Below the pieces are notes generated by a model that worked only from the letters and a program-made list of their open reading frames with translations, did not search any database and was not told where the DNA came from. Below are positions 1 through 7,957 of a stretch of 63,909 bases of DNA, one piece after another. How positions within the stretch are numbered: position 1 is the stretch's first letter; each line of letters opens with the position of its first letter. The position numbers and the translations under genes are program-made. This stretch comes from Burkholderiales bacterium (GTDB lineage Bacteria; Pseudomonadota; Gammaproteobacteria; Burkholderiales; Burkholderiaceae_C). The stretch is from assembly GCA_016191995.1 (NCBI GenBank), contig JACPVA010000097.1, positions 1 to 63,909 of the forward strand, in the 5' to 3' direction.

Positions 1-77
1 CCGGTCAGGCGGCGCGGCGCGACGGCGGCCCGCGGCGCTGACGCAAGCCGGGGCGGCGCACGTCGCCGCCCTCCTGA

Positions 78-3000
78 TCACCCGCCGATCTGCGCCCAGG
101 CCTTCTCGAGCCGCTTGACGCTGACCGGCTGCGGTGTTCGCAGCTCCTGCGCGAACAGGCTGACGCGCAGTTCCTCGAGCAGCCAGCGGAAGTCGTCCAG
201 CCGTGCGTCGGCGGTGCCGCGGCGCTCGGCGATGCGGCGCGCCCAGCGCTGCTCGAGCGGGCGCAGCTCGGCCAGCCGCGCGGCATCGCGTGCCGGGTCG
301 GCGCGCCACTTGTCCAGCCGCAGCACGATCGCCTTCAGGTAGCGCGGCAACTGCTGCAGCGCCGGCCAGGGCGTCTCCAGCAGGAAGCGTCTGCCGACCA
401 GCCGTTGCAGCTGCGCGGCGATATCGTCGGCCAGCTCCCTGGCCGGCCGCGCATCCTTCAGCTTGCGCTGCGCGGCCTGGTAGTCGACGAGCACGGCCGC
501 CGCCTGGCGCGCGACCTCGTGCGCGATCAGCGTCAGGCGTGCGCGCCCCTCGTCGATGCGGCGCCGGAACGAGTCCTCGTCGTGCGGCAGCGGGTCGGCG
601 AGGAAGGCGCGGTCGAGCGCGACATCGACGATCTGCTGGCGCAGCTCCTCGACCGTCCCGAGCGCCATGTACGCCGCGCCCATCTTCTGCAGCTCGGGGA
701 TATTCTTCTCGAGGTGCTTCAGCGGCTCGCGGATCTGCAGCGCGACGAGCCGCCGCAGCCCGGCGCGATGGCGCGCCGCGGCGACCTCGGGCTCGTCGAA
801 GATCTCGATCCCGACATGCGTGCCCTGGTCGGTCAGCGCCGGAAAGCCGACCAGCGTCTGCCCGCCCTGCTTCAGCTCCATCAGCTCGGGCAGCTCGCCG
901 AAGGTCCAGGCGGTGTGCCGACCGCCGGCTGCCGGCACTGAGTCAGGCAACGGCGCCGATGACGCGGACGGCGCACGCGGCGCGGTCGGGGCGGTGCCGG
1001 CCGCCGCTGGCACCGCCCCGACCTCCCCGGCGACGCCAGCTCGAGCCGGCGCCGCGGCCGGCACGGCACCCGCCGCCGGCACCTTCAACACCGCCAGCGC
1101 CTGGAATGCGCTGCGCGCCTGCGCGCCCCACTGCGCCTTCAGCGCCGGCAGGTGGCGGCCTGTCGCGAGCTGGCGTCCGTGCTCGTCGACGACGCGGAAG
1201 TTCATCAGCAGGTGCGGCGGCAGGGTCTCCAGCTTGAAGTCGTGGCGCTGCACCGGCAGCTGCGTGCGCTCGCGCACCTCGCGCAGCAGCGCGTCGAGCA
1301 GCGAACCGTCGCCGAAGCGCAGCGCCGCGGCGAGCGCCGCCGCCGTCTGCGGCAGCGGCAGCAGCCGCGATCGCGGGCGCTGCGGCAGGCTCTTGAGCAG
1401 CGCGAGCAGCTTGTCGTGCAGCATCCCCGGCACCAGCCAGTCGCAGCGCGCCTCGTCGACCTGGTTGAGTGCGTAGATCGGCAGCGTCACCGTGACGCCG
1501 TCGCGCGCGTCGCCGGGCTCGTGCAGGTAGCTCGCCGCGCAGTCGATGCCGCCGAGCCGTATCGTGCGCGGGAAGGCGTCGGTCGTGATGCCGGCCGCCT
1601 CGTGCCGCATCAGCTCCTCGCGCGTCAGCTGCAGCAGCCGCGGCTGCGCCTTGGACGCCTGCCGGGCCCAGCGCTCCAGCGTCGCCACCGAGCACACGTC
1701 GGCCGGCAGCTGCGCGTCGTAGAAGGCGTGGATCAGCTCGTCGTCGACCAGCACGTCCTGGCGCCGCGCCTTGTGCTCCAGCGCCTCGACCTCGCGCACC
1801 ATGCGCCGGTTGTGGGCGAGGAAGGGCAGCCGGCTGTCCAGGCTGTCCTCGCGCAGATGCGCCACGAGCCCGTCGCGGATGAAGATCTCGCGCGCGCCGG
1901 CGGCGTCGACGCGCGCATAGGCGACGCGCCGGTCGCGGTAGATCACGATGCCGTACAGCGTCGCGCGCTCCAGCGCGATCACCTCGCCGGCCTTCTTCTC
2001 CCAGTGCGGGTCGAGCAGCTGGGTCTTCAGCAGCGCGCCGGCGACCGGCGGGATCCACTGCGGCTCGATCGCCGCCAGCGCGCGGCCGAACAGGCGCGTG
2101 GTCTCGACCAGCTCGGCCGCGACCAGCCAGCGCCCGGGCTTCTTGCTCAGGTGCGCGCCCGGGTGGCGCCAGAAGCGGATCCCGCGCGCGCCCAGGTACC
2201 AGTCGTCGTCGTCGGCCTTGCAGCCGATATTGCCGAGCAGCCCGGCGAGCATCGCCTGGTGGATCTGCTCGTAGGTCGCGGCACTCGCATTCAGCCGCCA
2301 GCCCTGCTCGGCGACCACGGTGTGAAGCTGGCTGTGGACATCGCGCCACTCGCGCACGCGGCGCGGGCTGACGAAGTGATCGCGCAGCCGCTGCTCCTGC
2401 TGGCGGTTGGACAGCTTGTGCGTGTCGGCCGCCGCCTGCGGGCTGCCGGCGTGGCCATGCACGCCGCGGCCCTGCTCGATCCAGCGCCACAGCTTCAGAT
2501 AGCCGACGAACTCCGAGCGCTCGTCGTCGAACAGCTTGTGCTTCTGGTCGGCCGCGGCCTGCTGCTCCAGCGGCCGGTCGCGCGCGTCGGGGACGCTCAG
2601 CGCGGCGGCGATGATCAGCACCTCGTGCAGCGCCTGGCGGTCGCGCGCGGCCAGGATCATGCGGCCGATGCGCGGGTCCAGCGGCAGCCGCGCCAGCTCG
2701 TGGCCGACGGCGGTCAGCTCGTTGCCGTCGTCGACCGCGCCGAGCTCGGCCAGCAGCGCGTAGCCGTCGGCGATCGCCTTGCGCGGCGGCGGCTCGAGGA
2801 ACGGGAAGTCCTCGACCGCGCCCAGCCGCAGCGCCTTCATGCGCAGGATCACCGCCGCCAGCGACGAGCGCAGGATCTCGGGGTCGGTGAAGCGCGGCCG
2901 GCCGGCGAAGTCGTCCTCGCCGTAGAGGCGGATGCACACGCCGTTCGCGACCCGCCCGCAGCGCCCGGCGCGCTGAAGCGCCGCGGCCTGGCTGATCGGC

Positions 3001-4046
3001 TCGACCTGCAGCTGCTCGACCTTGTTGCGGTAGCTGTAGCGCTTGACCCGCGCCACCCCGCTGTCGACGACATAGCGGATCCCGGGCACCGTCAGCGAGG
3101 TCTCGGCGACGTTGGTCGCCAGCACGATGCGCCGCCCGTTGCCGGGCGCGAAGACGCGCTCCTGCTCGGCCTGCGACAGGCGGGCGAACAGCGGCAGGAT
3201 CTCCGGTACCGGGCCACCGCGCGGCTGCTGCGCCAGGTGCCGGCGCAGGTGGTCGGCGGTCTCGCGGATCTCGCGCTCGCCGGGCAGGAAGACGAGCACG
3301 TCGCCCGCGCCGCCGCCGCGCCACAGCTCGTCGACGGCGTCGGTGATGGCGTCGGCCAGCTCGACGTCCTTGCGCGCCTCGAACGGCCGCCAGCGCTGCT
3401 CGACCGGATACAGCCGCCCGGAGACCTGGATCACCGGCGCCGGAGCGTCCGCCGACGCGAAGTGCGCGGCGAAGCGCTCGGCGTCGATCGTCGCCGAGGT
3501 GACGACCACCTTCAGGTCGGGCCGGCGCGGCAGCAGCTGCTTGAGGTAGCCGAGCAGGAAGTCGATATTCAGGCTGCGCTCGTGCGCCTCGTCGACGATG
3601 ATCGTGTCGTAGGCGCGCAGCAGCGGGTCGCCCTGGGTCTCGGCCAGCAGGATGCCGTCGGTCATCAGCTTGACGCTGGCGCCGCGCTGCAGCCGGTCCT
3701 GGAAGCGCACCTTGTAGCCGACGACCTCGCCGAGCGGCGTGGCGAGCTCCTCGGCGATGCGCCGCGCCACGCTGGTGGCGGCCAGGCGCCGCGGCTGCGT
3801 GTGGCCGATCAGCCCGCGCCCGCCGGCGCCCAGCCCGCGGCCGAGCTCGAGCGCGATCTTCGGCAGCTGCGTCGTCTTGCCGGATCCGGTCTCGCCGCAG
3901 ACGACGACGACCTGGTGAGCCTGCAGCGCGCGCGCGATCTCGTCGCGGCGCGCCGAGACCGGCAGCGCCTCGGGGTAGCCGATCGGCGGGATCGGGTTGG
4001 CGGCCGGCGCGGCGGCGGCCGGATGCGCAGTCGGGCGTGTCGGCAC
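78..4046 (-). CDS. hrpA: ATP-dependent RNA helicase HrpA (DEAH box)
   Basis: Predicted cytoplasmic DEAH-box RNA helicase of about 1322 residues, close to the roughly 1300 of E. coli HrpA. Visible motifs in order: Walker A GETGSGKTT (about residues 51-59), DEAH (152-155), SAT (183-185), the ATNVAETSLTVPG segment, and QRAGRCGR (358-365). HA2/OB-type regions and the long HrpA-specific C-terminal region follow. The open frame continues upstream to 4511, but that part is antisense to nothing conserved and overlaps the VOC gene, so I chose GTG at 4046, just before the conserved N-terminus. A low-complexity Ala/Pro/Gly linker (near 930-1090 of the DNA) interrupts the C-terminal region. HrpA acts on mRNA and on stalled or collided ribosomes. 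The family call is certain; the start is less so. Confidence 0.95.
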   Translation of the reverse strand: MPTRPTAHPAAAAPAANPIPPIGYPEALPVSARRDEIARALQAHQVVVVCGETGSGKTTQLPKIALELGRGLGAGGRGLIGHTQPRRLAATSVARRIAEELATPLGEVVGYKVRFQDRLQRGASVKLMTDGILLAETQGDPLLRAYDTIIVDEAHERSLNIDFLLGYLKQLLPRRPDLKVVVTSATIDAERFAAHFASADAPAPVIQVSGRLYPVEQRWRPFEARKDVELADAITDAVDELWRGGGAGDVLVFLPGEREIRETADHLRRHLAQQPRGGPVPEILPLFARLSQAEQERVFAPGNGRRIVLATNVAETSLTVPGIRYVVDSGVARVKRYSYRNKVEQLQVEPISQAAALQRAGRCGRVANGVCIRLYGEDDFAGRPRFTDPEILRSSLAAVILRMKALRLGAVEDFPFLEPPPRKAIADGYALLAELGAVDDGNELTAVGHELARLPLDPRIGRMILAARDRQALHEVLIIAAALSVPDARDRPLEQQAAADQKHKLFDDERSEFVGYLKLWRWIEQGRGVHGHAGSPQAAADTHKLSNRQQEQRLRDHFVSPRRVREWRDVHSQLHTVVAEQGWRLNASAATYEQIHQAMLAGLLGNIGCKADDDDWYLGARGIRFWRHPGAHLSKKPGRWLVAAELVETTRLFGRALAAIEPQWIPPVAGALLKTQLLDPHWEKKAGEVIALERATLYGIVIYRDRRVAYARVDAAGAREIFIRDGLVAHLREDSLDSRLPFLAHNRRMVREVEALEHKARRQDVLVDDELIHAFYDAQLPADVCSVATLERWARQASKAQPRLLQLTREELMRHEAAGITTDAFPRTIRLGGIDCAASYLHEPGDARDGVTVTLPIYALNQVDEARCDWLVPGMLHDKLLALLKSLPQRPRSRLLPLPQTAAALAAALRFGDGSLLDALLREVRERTQLPVQRHDFKLETLPPHLLMNFRVVDEHGRQLATGRHLPALKAQWGAQARSAFQALAVLKVPAAGAVPAAAPARAGVAGEVGAVPAAAGTAPTAPRAPSASSAPLPDSVPAAGGRHTAWTFGELPELMELKQGGQTLVGFPALTDQGTHVGIEIFDEPEVAAARHRAGLRRLVALQIREPLKHLEKNIPELQKMGAAYMALGTVEELRQQIVDVALDRAFLADPLPHDEDSFRRRIDEGRARLTLIAHEVARQAAAVLVDYQAAQRKLKDARPARELADDIAAQLQRLVGRRFLLETPWPALQQLPRYLKAIVLRLDKWRADPARDAARLAELRPLEQRWARRIAERRGTADARLDDFRWLLEELRVSLFAQELRTPQPVSVKRLEKAWAQIGG

Positions 4047-4087
4047 GGGGCCGCGATTATCCGCGCGGCCCCGCGGCGCTGCGTGGT

Positions 4088-4471
4088 TCAGCCCGGCGCG
4101 TAGCGGATCGCGTTCAGCACCGCGCCCTGCGGATCCTGCAGCACCGCGAAGCGTCCGACCTGCGGGATGTCCGTCGGCGCCATCAGCACCTTGCCGCCGA
4201 GCTCGGCGCAGCGGCGGGCGGTGGCGTCGACATCGTCGACGGTGACATAGCAGCCCCAGGCCGACGGCATCCCCGCCGCCCCGGGCGGGGTGTCCATGAT
4301 GCCGCCGACCGAGGTGTCGCCGATCTTCAGGACCCGGTACGGCCCGGTCCCCATGTCCATCTCCTCGACCTTCCAGCCGAAGAGTTCGGCGTAGAAGGCG
4401 GCCGCCGCGGCGGGGTCGGCGGTCATCAGTTCGGACCAGCTGAAGGCGCCATGGGTCTTGTACACGTCCAT
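4088..4471 (-). CDS. VOC family (glyoxalase/bleomycin-resistance fold) protein
   Basis: A 127-residue single VOC-superfamily protein. It opens with HGAFSWSELMTADPAAAAAFYAELFGW, shown here only as the usual first beta-alpha-beta unit (residues 7-33), and ends with a typical GRFAVLQDPQGAVLNAIRY segment. These proteins often act as putative glyoxalase/dioxygenase-like or binding proteins; the substrate cannot be told from sequence. The ATG at 4471 has a good Shine-Dalgarno (GAGGAG) about 7 bases upstream. It is divergent from argA and lies 41 bp upstream of hrpA on the same strand. Confidence 0.85.
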   Translation of the reverse strand: MDVYKTHGAFSWSELMTADPAAAAAFYAELFGWKVEEMDMGTGPYRVLKIGDTSVGGIMDTPPGAAGMPSAWGCYVTVDDVDATARRCAELGGKVLMAPTDIPQVGRFAVLQDPQGAVLNAIRYAPG

Positions 4472-4609
4472 CGGGGTCTCCTCGGGGCGGGATCGGAAGG
4501 GCTGGGGACACGATCGTGCGTCCTCGCCGGCAACGCGGTCAACAGGGGCTTGTGCATCGCCGGCAGCGGCCGCAGGGGTCGCGCGCACCGCGGCACAATC
4601 GCCGCCACG

Positions 4610-5950
4610 ATGAGCCTGGTCTTCCCGCATACCTTCGTCCCCTGGTTCCGCTCGGTCGCGCCGCATATCCACGCCTACCGCGGCAAGACCTTCGTCGTCG
4701 CGCTGGCCGGCGAGGCGATCGCCGCCGGCAAGCTCGACACCTTCGTGCAGGACCTGGCGATCCTGCACGCGATGGGGATCAAGCTCGTGCTGGTGCACGG
4801 CTTCAGGCCCCAGGTGACCGAGCAGCTCGCCGCCAAGGGCCATACCTCGCGCTTCAGCCACGGCATGCGGATCACCGATGCGGTCGCGCTGGACGGCGCG
4901 CAGGAGGCCGCCGGGCAGCTTCGCTTCCAGATCGAGGCCGCGTTCTCGCAGGGCCTGCCGAATACGCCGATGGCGAATGCGACGGTGCGCGTGGTCAGCG
5001 GCAACTTCCTGACCGCGCGCCCGGTGGGGATCGTCGACGGCGTGGACTTCATGCACAGCGGCGTCGTGCGGCGCGTCGACGGCGCCGCGATCCGGCGCGC
5101 GATCGACATCGGCGCGCTGGTGCTGCTGTCGCCGTTCGGCTTCTCGCCCACCGGCGAGGCCTTCAACCTTTCGATGGAGGATGTGGCGACGGCGACCGCC
5201 GTGGCGCTGCAGGCCGACAAGCTGCTGTTCGTGACCGAGATCCCGGGGCTGCACGAAAAGCCCGACGACCCCGAAAGCCCGATCGACACCGAGCTCGCGC
5301 TGGCCGACGCACGCCGGCTGCTGGCCTCGCTGCCGCCGCCACAGTCGCCGTCCGAGCCGGCGTTCTACCTGCGCCACTGCGTCAAGGCCTGCGAAGGCGG
5401 GGTCGAGCGCTCGCACATCCTGCCGTTCGCCGTCGACGGCGCGCTGCTGATGGAGATCTTCACCCACGACGGCATCGGCACGATGGTCGTCGACGAGAAG
5501 CTGGAAAGCCTGCGCGAGGCGGTGCCGGACGATGTCGGCGGCATCCTCGTGCTGATCGAGCCCTACGAACGCGACGGCACGATGGTGCGGCGCGAGCGCA
5601 ACGAGATCGAACGCGATATCGCCAACTACACCGTCATCGAGCACGACGGCGTCATTTTCGGCTGTGCCGCGCTATACCCCTACCCCGAGGCCCGCACCGG
5701 CGAGATGGTCGCGCTGACGGTATCGCCCGAATCGCAAAGCCAGGGCGACGGCGAGCGGCTGCTCAAGCGCGTCGAGCAGCGCGCGCGCGCGTCCGGCCTG
5801 ACGAGTATCTTCGTGCTGACGACGCGCACCATGCACTGGTTCATCAAGCGCGGATTCGCCGAGGCCGACCCGGACTGGCTGCCCGAGGCGCGCAAGCGCA
5901 AGTACAACTGGGACCGGCGCTCCAAGGTGCTGGTCAAGACCCTGGCCTGA
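4610..5950 (+). CDS. argA: N-acetylglutamate synthase (amino-acid N-acetyltransferase)
   Basis: Catalyses acetyl-CoA + L-glutamate to N-acetylglutamate, the first step of arginine biosynthesis. The 446-residue protein has the two-domain ArgA layout. An amino-acid-kinase-like domain fills the N-terminal two thirds (VLVHGFRPQVTEQLAAKG, ALVLLSPFGFSPTGEAFNL). A GNAT domain follows from about residue 300 (MVALTVSPESQSQGDGERLL, LTTRTMHWFIKRGF). E. coli ArgA is 443 residues. I chose ATG 4610 because the kinase-like domain starts directly after it and upstream codons lack conservation; no strong Shine-Dalgarno is visible. The Fe-trafficking gene follows 21 bp later in the same direction. Confidence 0.95.
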   Translation: MSLVFPHTFVPWFRSVAPHIHAYRGKTFVVALAGEAIAAGKLDTFVQDLAILHAMGIKLVLVHGFRPQVTEQLAAKGHTSRFSHGMRITDAVALDGAQEAAGQLRFQIEAAFSQGLPNTPMANATVRVVSGNFLTARPVGIVDGVDFMHSGVVRRVDGAAIRRAIDIGALVLLSPFGFSPTGEAFNLSMEDVATATAVALQADKLLFVTEIPGLHEKPDDPESPIDTELALADARRLLASLPPPQSPSEPAFYLRHCVKACEGGVERSHILPFAVDGALLMEIFTHDGIGTMVVDEKLESLREAVPDDVGGILVLIEPYERDGTMVRRERNEIERDIANYTVIEHDGVIFGCAALYPYPEARTGEMVALTVSPESQSQGDGERLLKRVEQRARASGLTSIFVLTTRTMHWFIKRGFAEADPDWLPEARKRKYNWDRRSKVLVKTLA

Positions 5951-5971
5951 ATCGACGAAAGGAGCGAGCCG

Positions 5972-6244
5972 ATGACCCGCATGGTGCAGTGCATCTACCT
6001 GAAGAAGGAAGCCGAGGGGCTGGCGTTTCCGCCCTACCCGGGCGAGCTCGGCAAGCGCATCTACGAGCAGGTCAGCAAGGAGGCGTTCGAGATGTGGAAG
6101 CGCCACCAGACCATGCTCGTGAACGAAAACCGGCTCAATCTGGCGGATGCGCGCGCGCGCCAGTATCTGGCGCGGCAGATGGAGCAGTTCTTCTTCGGCC
6201 AGGGGGCCGACAAGCCCGCAGGCTACGTCCCGCCGTCGAGCTGA
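5972..6244 (+). CDS. Probable Fe(2+)-trafficking protein (YggX family)
   Basis: A 90-residue protein with the YggX family signature throughout: [14 protein letters not shown] near the N-terminus with the single conserved Cys, [19 protein letters not shown], and [14 protein letters not shown]. YggX proteins are implicated in protecting iron-sulfur clusters and in intracellular Fe(II) handling. ATG 5972 has a strong AAAGGAG Shine-Dalgarno about 7 bases upstream. It is 21 bp after argA, so probably co-transcribed. The next gene downstream encodes a ferric-iron binding protein, but a hairpin separates them. Confidence 0.93.
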   Translation: MTRMVQCIYLKKEAEGLAFPPYPGELGKRIYEQVSKEAFEMWKRHQTMLVNENRLNLADARARQYLARQMEQFFFGQGADKPAGYVPPSS

Positions 6245-6262
6245 CAACTTCCCGCGCGGCCC

Positions 6263-6321
6263 CGAGCGCCGGAACGCTCGTGGGCGGCGGCCCCGAGCGC
6301 CCGCGAGCGTTCCGGCGCTCG
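6263..6321. terminator. 18-bp perfect inverted repeat after the YggX-family gene
   Basis: The arms at 6263-6280 and 6304-6321 are exact reverse complements (core GAGCGCCGGAACGCTCG), separated by 23 bp. There is no T-run after it, so it is either a Rho-independent-like structure lacking the tail or a palindromic repeat. It separates argA-YggX from the iron-binding protein gene. Confidence 0.6.
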
Positions 6322-6420
6322 ACCGCGACCGCAATGTGCCATTCTTGAAGTACATCAAATCGTAGTCATTCGCGTTTGCATTAAACTTCAGCACCCTTCC
6401 CTTGCTGCTGGAGCCGCTTC

Positions 6421-7476
6421 ATGCATCGCCGCCTCGCCCTCGCTGCCGCCCTCGCGGCGCTGGCCACCTCGCTCGTCGCAACCCCCGCGCTCGCCCAGCA
6501 AGGCGACGCCAAGGTGCTGAACCTCTATTCCGCCCGCCACTACCAGACCGACGAGGCGCTGTACGAAGGGTTCACGCGCGCCACCGGGATCCGCGTCAAC
6601 CGCATCGACGGCGACGACAACGGCATCCTGTCGCGGCTGAAGAGCGAGGGCGCGGCGAGCCCCGCCGATGTGGTGCTGCTGGTCGACGCCGCGCGCCTGT
6701 GGCGCGCCGAGCAGGACGGGCTGTTCCAGCCGGTCAGGAGCGCCGTCCTCGAGCAGCGCATCCCGGCCGCGCTGCGCAGCGAGGACGCGGGCCAGGGATC
6801 GCAGTGGTTCGGCGTCTCCACGCGCGCCCGCGTGACGGTCTACGACAAGGCCCGGGTACAGCCTGCGCAGGTCGATTCCTACGCCAAGCTCGCCGACCCG
6901 GCACTCAGGGGGCTGCTGTGCACGCGCAGCGGGTCGCATCCCTACAACCTGTCGCTGTTCGGCGCCATGCTGGACAGGACCGGCCCGCAGGCCACCGAGC
7001 AGTGGCTGCGCGGCCTGGTCGCGAACATGGCCCGCGCGCCCAAGGGCGGCGACACCGACCAGATCCGCGCCGTCGCGAGCGGGGAATGCGGCGTCGCGAT
7101 CACCAACTCGTATTACCTGGCGCGGCTGATGCGTTCGTCCAAGCCCGAGGATCGTGCCGTCGTCGAGCGCATCGGCGTGCTCTTCCCCGACCAGGCCGGC
7201 CAGGGTACGCATGTCAATGTCGCCGGGATGGCGATGGCGCGCCACGCGAAGAACCGCGACGCCGCGCTGCGCTTCATGGAATACCTCGCCGGCGACGCCG
7301 CGCAGATCTATTTCGCCGATGGCAACAACGAATGGCCGGCGGTCGCGCAGGTGCGGACGCAAAACCCGGCGCTGGCAGCGCTGGGCGATTTCCGGCGCGA
7401 AAACGTGTCGGTGTCGGCGATCGGCCGCAACCAGGCCATGGTGCAGCAGATGCTCGATCGCGTCGGATACCGCTGA
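6421..7476 (+). CDS. Fe(III) ABC transporter periplasmic binding protein (FbpA/FutA/IdiA type)
   Basis: A 351-residue extracytoplasmic solute-binding protein. A Sec signal peptide (residues 1-25, cleavage after ALA) precedes the mature start. Mature motifs fit the ferric-iron binding family: VLNLYSARHYQTDEALYEGF, RLKSEGAASPADVVLLVDAARL, and the double tyrosine in ITNSYYLARL that in relatives ligates iron. Start ATG 6421 has GGAG 8 bases upstream. It is preceded by an AT-rich stretch (about 6335-6395) that probably carries its promoter; an iron-dependent operator there is possible but I could not fit a convincing Fur box. No permease or ATPase genes lie nearby. Confidence 0.88.
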   Translation: MHRRLALAAALAALATSLVATPALAQQGDAKVLNLYSARHYQTDEALYEGFTRATGIRVNRIDGDDNGILSRLKSEGAASPADVVLLVDAARLWRAEQDGLFQPVRSAVLEQRIPAALRSEDAGQGSQWFGVSTRARVTVYDKARVQPAQVDSYAKLADPALRGLLCTRSGSHPYNLSLFGAMLDRTGPQATEQWLRGLVANMARAPKGGDTDQIRAVASGECGVAITNSYYLARLMRSSKPEDRAVVERIGVLFPDQAGQGTHVNVAGMAMARHAKNRDAALRFMEYLAGDAAQIYFADGNNEWPAVAQVRTQNPALAALGDFRRENVSVSAIGRNQAMVQQMLDRVGYR

Positions 7477-7507
7477 ACGCGCGCACGGCACGCGCGCGAC
7501 GAAGGGT

Positions 7508-7537
7508 TTGTCGCAGGGTCGGACAATGGGATATATT
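7508..7537 (+). promoter_or_regulatory. Sigma-70 promoter of the H-NS gene
   Basis: A -35 TTGTCG (7508-7513) and -10 TATATT (7532-7537) are separated by 18 bp. They sit 29 bp before the H-NS start codon in otherwise GC-rich DNA. Confidence 0.6.
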
Positions 7538-7566
7538 CCGGCCCGCGATTAACCCCCGGAGCTGGC

Positions 7567-7869
7567 ATGGCGAATCTTTCCGAACTGCTCGCGCAAAAGG
7601 CTGCGCTCGAGCAGCAGATCATCGAGGCCCAGCGTGCGCAGAAGGCGCAGGCGATCGCCCAGGTCAAGGCGCTGATGGCCGAGCATGGGTTGACGCTGGC
7701 CGACCTCGGCACGCGCGCGGCGCCGGCGCGGCGCGCCGGCGGCGGCAAGGTCGCGGCCAAGTACCGCCACCCCGGGACGGGCCAGGCCTGGTCCGGCCGC
7801 GGCCTGCAGCCGACCTGGCTGCGCGAGGCGATCGCCGGCGGCGCTCGGCTCGAGGACTTCAAGGTCTGA
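7567..7869 (+). CDS. H-NS family histone-like nucleoid protein
   Basis: A 100-residue H-NS type protein. The N-terminal half (residues 1-50) is an amphipathic, coiled-coil-like oligomerisation region rich in Ala, Gln and Lys. After a basic linker the C-terminal DNA-binding domain carries the signature KYRHPGTGQAWSGRGLQPTWL, close to the betaproteobacterial consensus with the AT-hook-like Q/GR core. Family members bind AT-rich DNA and silence foreign genes. ATG 7567 has GGAG 7 bases upstream. It is transcribed alone from its own promoter. Confidence 0.92.
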   Translation: MANLSELLAQKAALEQQIIEAQRAQKAQAIAQVKALMAEHGLTLADLGTRAAPARRAGGGKVAAKYRHPGTGQAWSGRGLQPTWLREAIAGGARLEDFKV

Positions 7870-7957
7870 GCGCGGCAGGGCGCGCCGCGCCGGCGGGCCC
7901 ACCCTGCACTCGGGGGGCTGCGCAGGCAGGCCGCAGCCCGTACGATGCAACGACCAT

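Noticed and set aside
1..77. A partial gene at the left edge
   Set aside because: The 77 bases after the hrpA stop contain no frame with conserved residues.
1152..4103. A 983-residue open frame on the plus strand opposite hrpA
   Set aside because: It is the antisense of a clear HrpA gene; long antisense frames arise from the high GC content. No conserved motif is seen.
6335..6395. A Fur box upstream of the iron-binding protein gene
   Set aside because: The stretch is AT-rich and a site would be expected, but no alignment to the 19-bp consensus gave a convincing match.
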